Assembly: GCA_946618745.1 (NCBI GenBank)
Contig: CAMOLN010000057.1
Coordinates: 1-6,516, forward strand
DNA from: an uncultured Alphaproteobacteria bacterium
GTDB taxonomy: Bacteria > Pseudomonadota > Alphaproteobacteria > RF32 > CAG-239
Length of the DNA: 6,516 nt
Reading direction: 5' to 3'
Made by a program: the position numbers and the translations under genes. This document shows, piece after piece, positions 6,289-6,516 of this stretch. The notes beneath the pieces are model-generated. The model did no database searches, was not told the origin of the DNA, and worked only from the letters and a program-made list of their open reading frames with translations. Positions within the stretch are counted from its first letter, which is position 1. Each line of letters starts with the position of its first letter.

Positions 6289-6516
6289 ATGACAGATATT
6301 TCAGATTTGATTAGAGAAGCAAAACCGCTTTATTTTAAGCGTAAGCGTCGTAACAAAATGATCAAGACCGGGGCTTCGGTTTTGGCTGCTGCTTTGTTGT
6401 TATTTGCTTTCATACCGCAACAGAATAATTATTCTTATTCTCCATATTGGGATTTGGGTGAAGGAGAATATCAACAAATAAGCTATATCGAAGATATGGG
6501 TTTGCCGGTTGATGAT
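6289..6516 (+). CDS. Small single-pass membrane protein of unknown function (3' end beyond window)
   Basis: Seventy-six codons are open to the window edge. I do not recognise the family. Residues 1-23 are cytoplasmic in character and end in a strongly basic FKRKRRNK, followed by one hydrophobic segment (about 24-42, TGASVLAAALLLFAFIP). The positive-inside rule predicts N-in topology, with the visible rest (tyrosine- and acid-rich, YSYSPYWDLGEGEYQQISY) in the periplasm. It is not a cleavable-looking signal peptide, because the n-region is long and no AXA-like site follows. The gene has its own strong ribosome site and an ECF-type promoter, so it probably belongs to a stress-controlled unit rather than the sugar operon. 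A short membrane protein first in an ECF-controlled unit could be an anti-sigma-like regulator, but no zinc or anti-sigma motif is visible, so this is speculation. Confidence 0.75.
   Translation, partial: MTDISDLIREAKPLYFKRKRRNKMIKTGASVLAAALLLFAFIPQQNNYSYSPYWDLGEGEYQQISYIEDMGLPVDD

Overview
The window comes from an AT-rich Gram-negative bacterium. My best guess is an alphaproteobacterium, and that assignment is an inference. It rests on a divergently placed M23 peptidase-bactofilin pair of the kind known from stalked and budding Alphaproteobacteria (also found in Epsilonproteobacteria), and on a near-consensus EcfG-type extracytoplasmic-function promoter (tGAAC-N17-CGTT) before the last gene. 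No rRNA, tRNA, insertion sequence, CRISPR array or phage gene is visible.

Layout. Positions 1-1621 (minus strand) hold a two-gene unit: a membrane-anchored, coiled-coil M23 murein endopeptidase (410-1621), followed 18 nt later by a bactofilin (391 down to the window edge). Positions 1622-1863 are an AT-rich divergent intergenic region with a candidate sigma-70 promoter facing right. Positions 1864-6231 (plus strand) are a tightly packed four-gene operon: a polytopic membrane protein resembling GT-C glycosyltransferases, a nucleotide-sugar 6-dehydrogenase, an NAD-dependent sugar epimerase/dehydratase, and a DPM1-like family 2 glycosyltransferase. All three junctions overlap (TAATG, TAATG, ATGA), so the genes are very probably translationally coupled. 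Positions 6232-6288 carry the ECF-type promoter and a strong ribosome binding site for a new transcription unit, whose first gene is a small single-pass membrane protein of unknown function cut off by the window end.

How the parts fit. The bactofilin probably acts as a membrane-associated scaffold that positions the periplasmic peptidase at sites of local wall remodelling. The four-gene operon looks complete: it is bounded by a divergent gene on one side and a fresh promoter on the other, and it lacks a flippase, polymerase or initiating phosphoglycosyltransferase. Its content suggests an envelope-glycan modification pathway rather than a polymer locus. The two NAD enzymes would make an activated uronic or otherwise modified sugar, the DPM1-like enzyme would load it on a polyprenyl phosphate, and the GT-C-like membrane protein would transfer it to an acceptor on the periplasmic side. 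This is analogous to the Arn (aminoarabinose) and Rgt (galacturonic acid) lipid A/LPS modification systems. The analogy is a hypothesis from gene content; substrate and acceptor cannot be read from the sequence.
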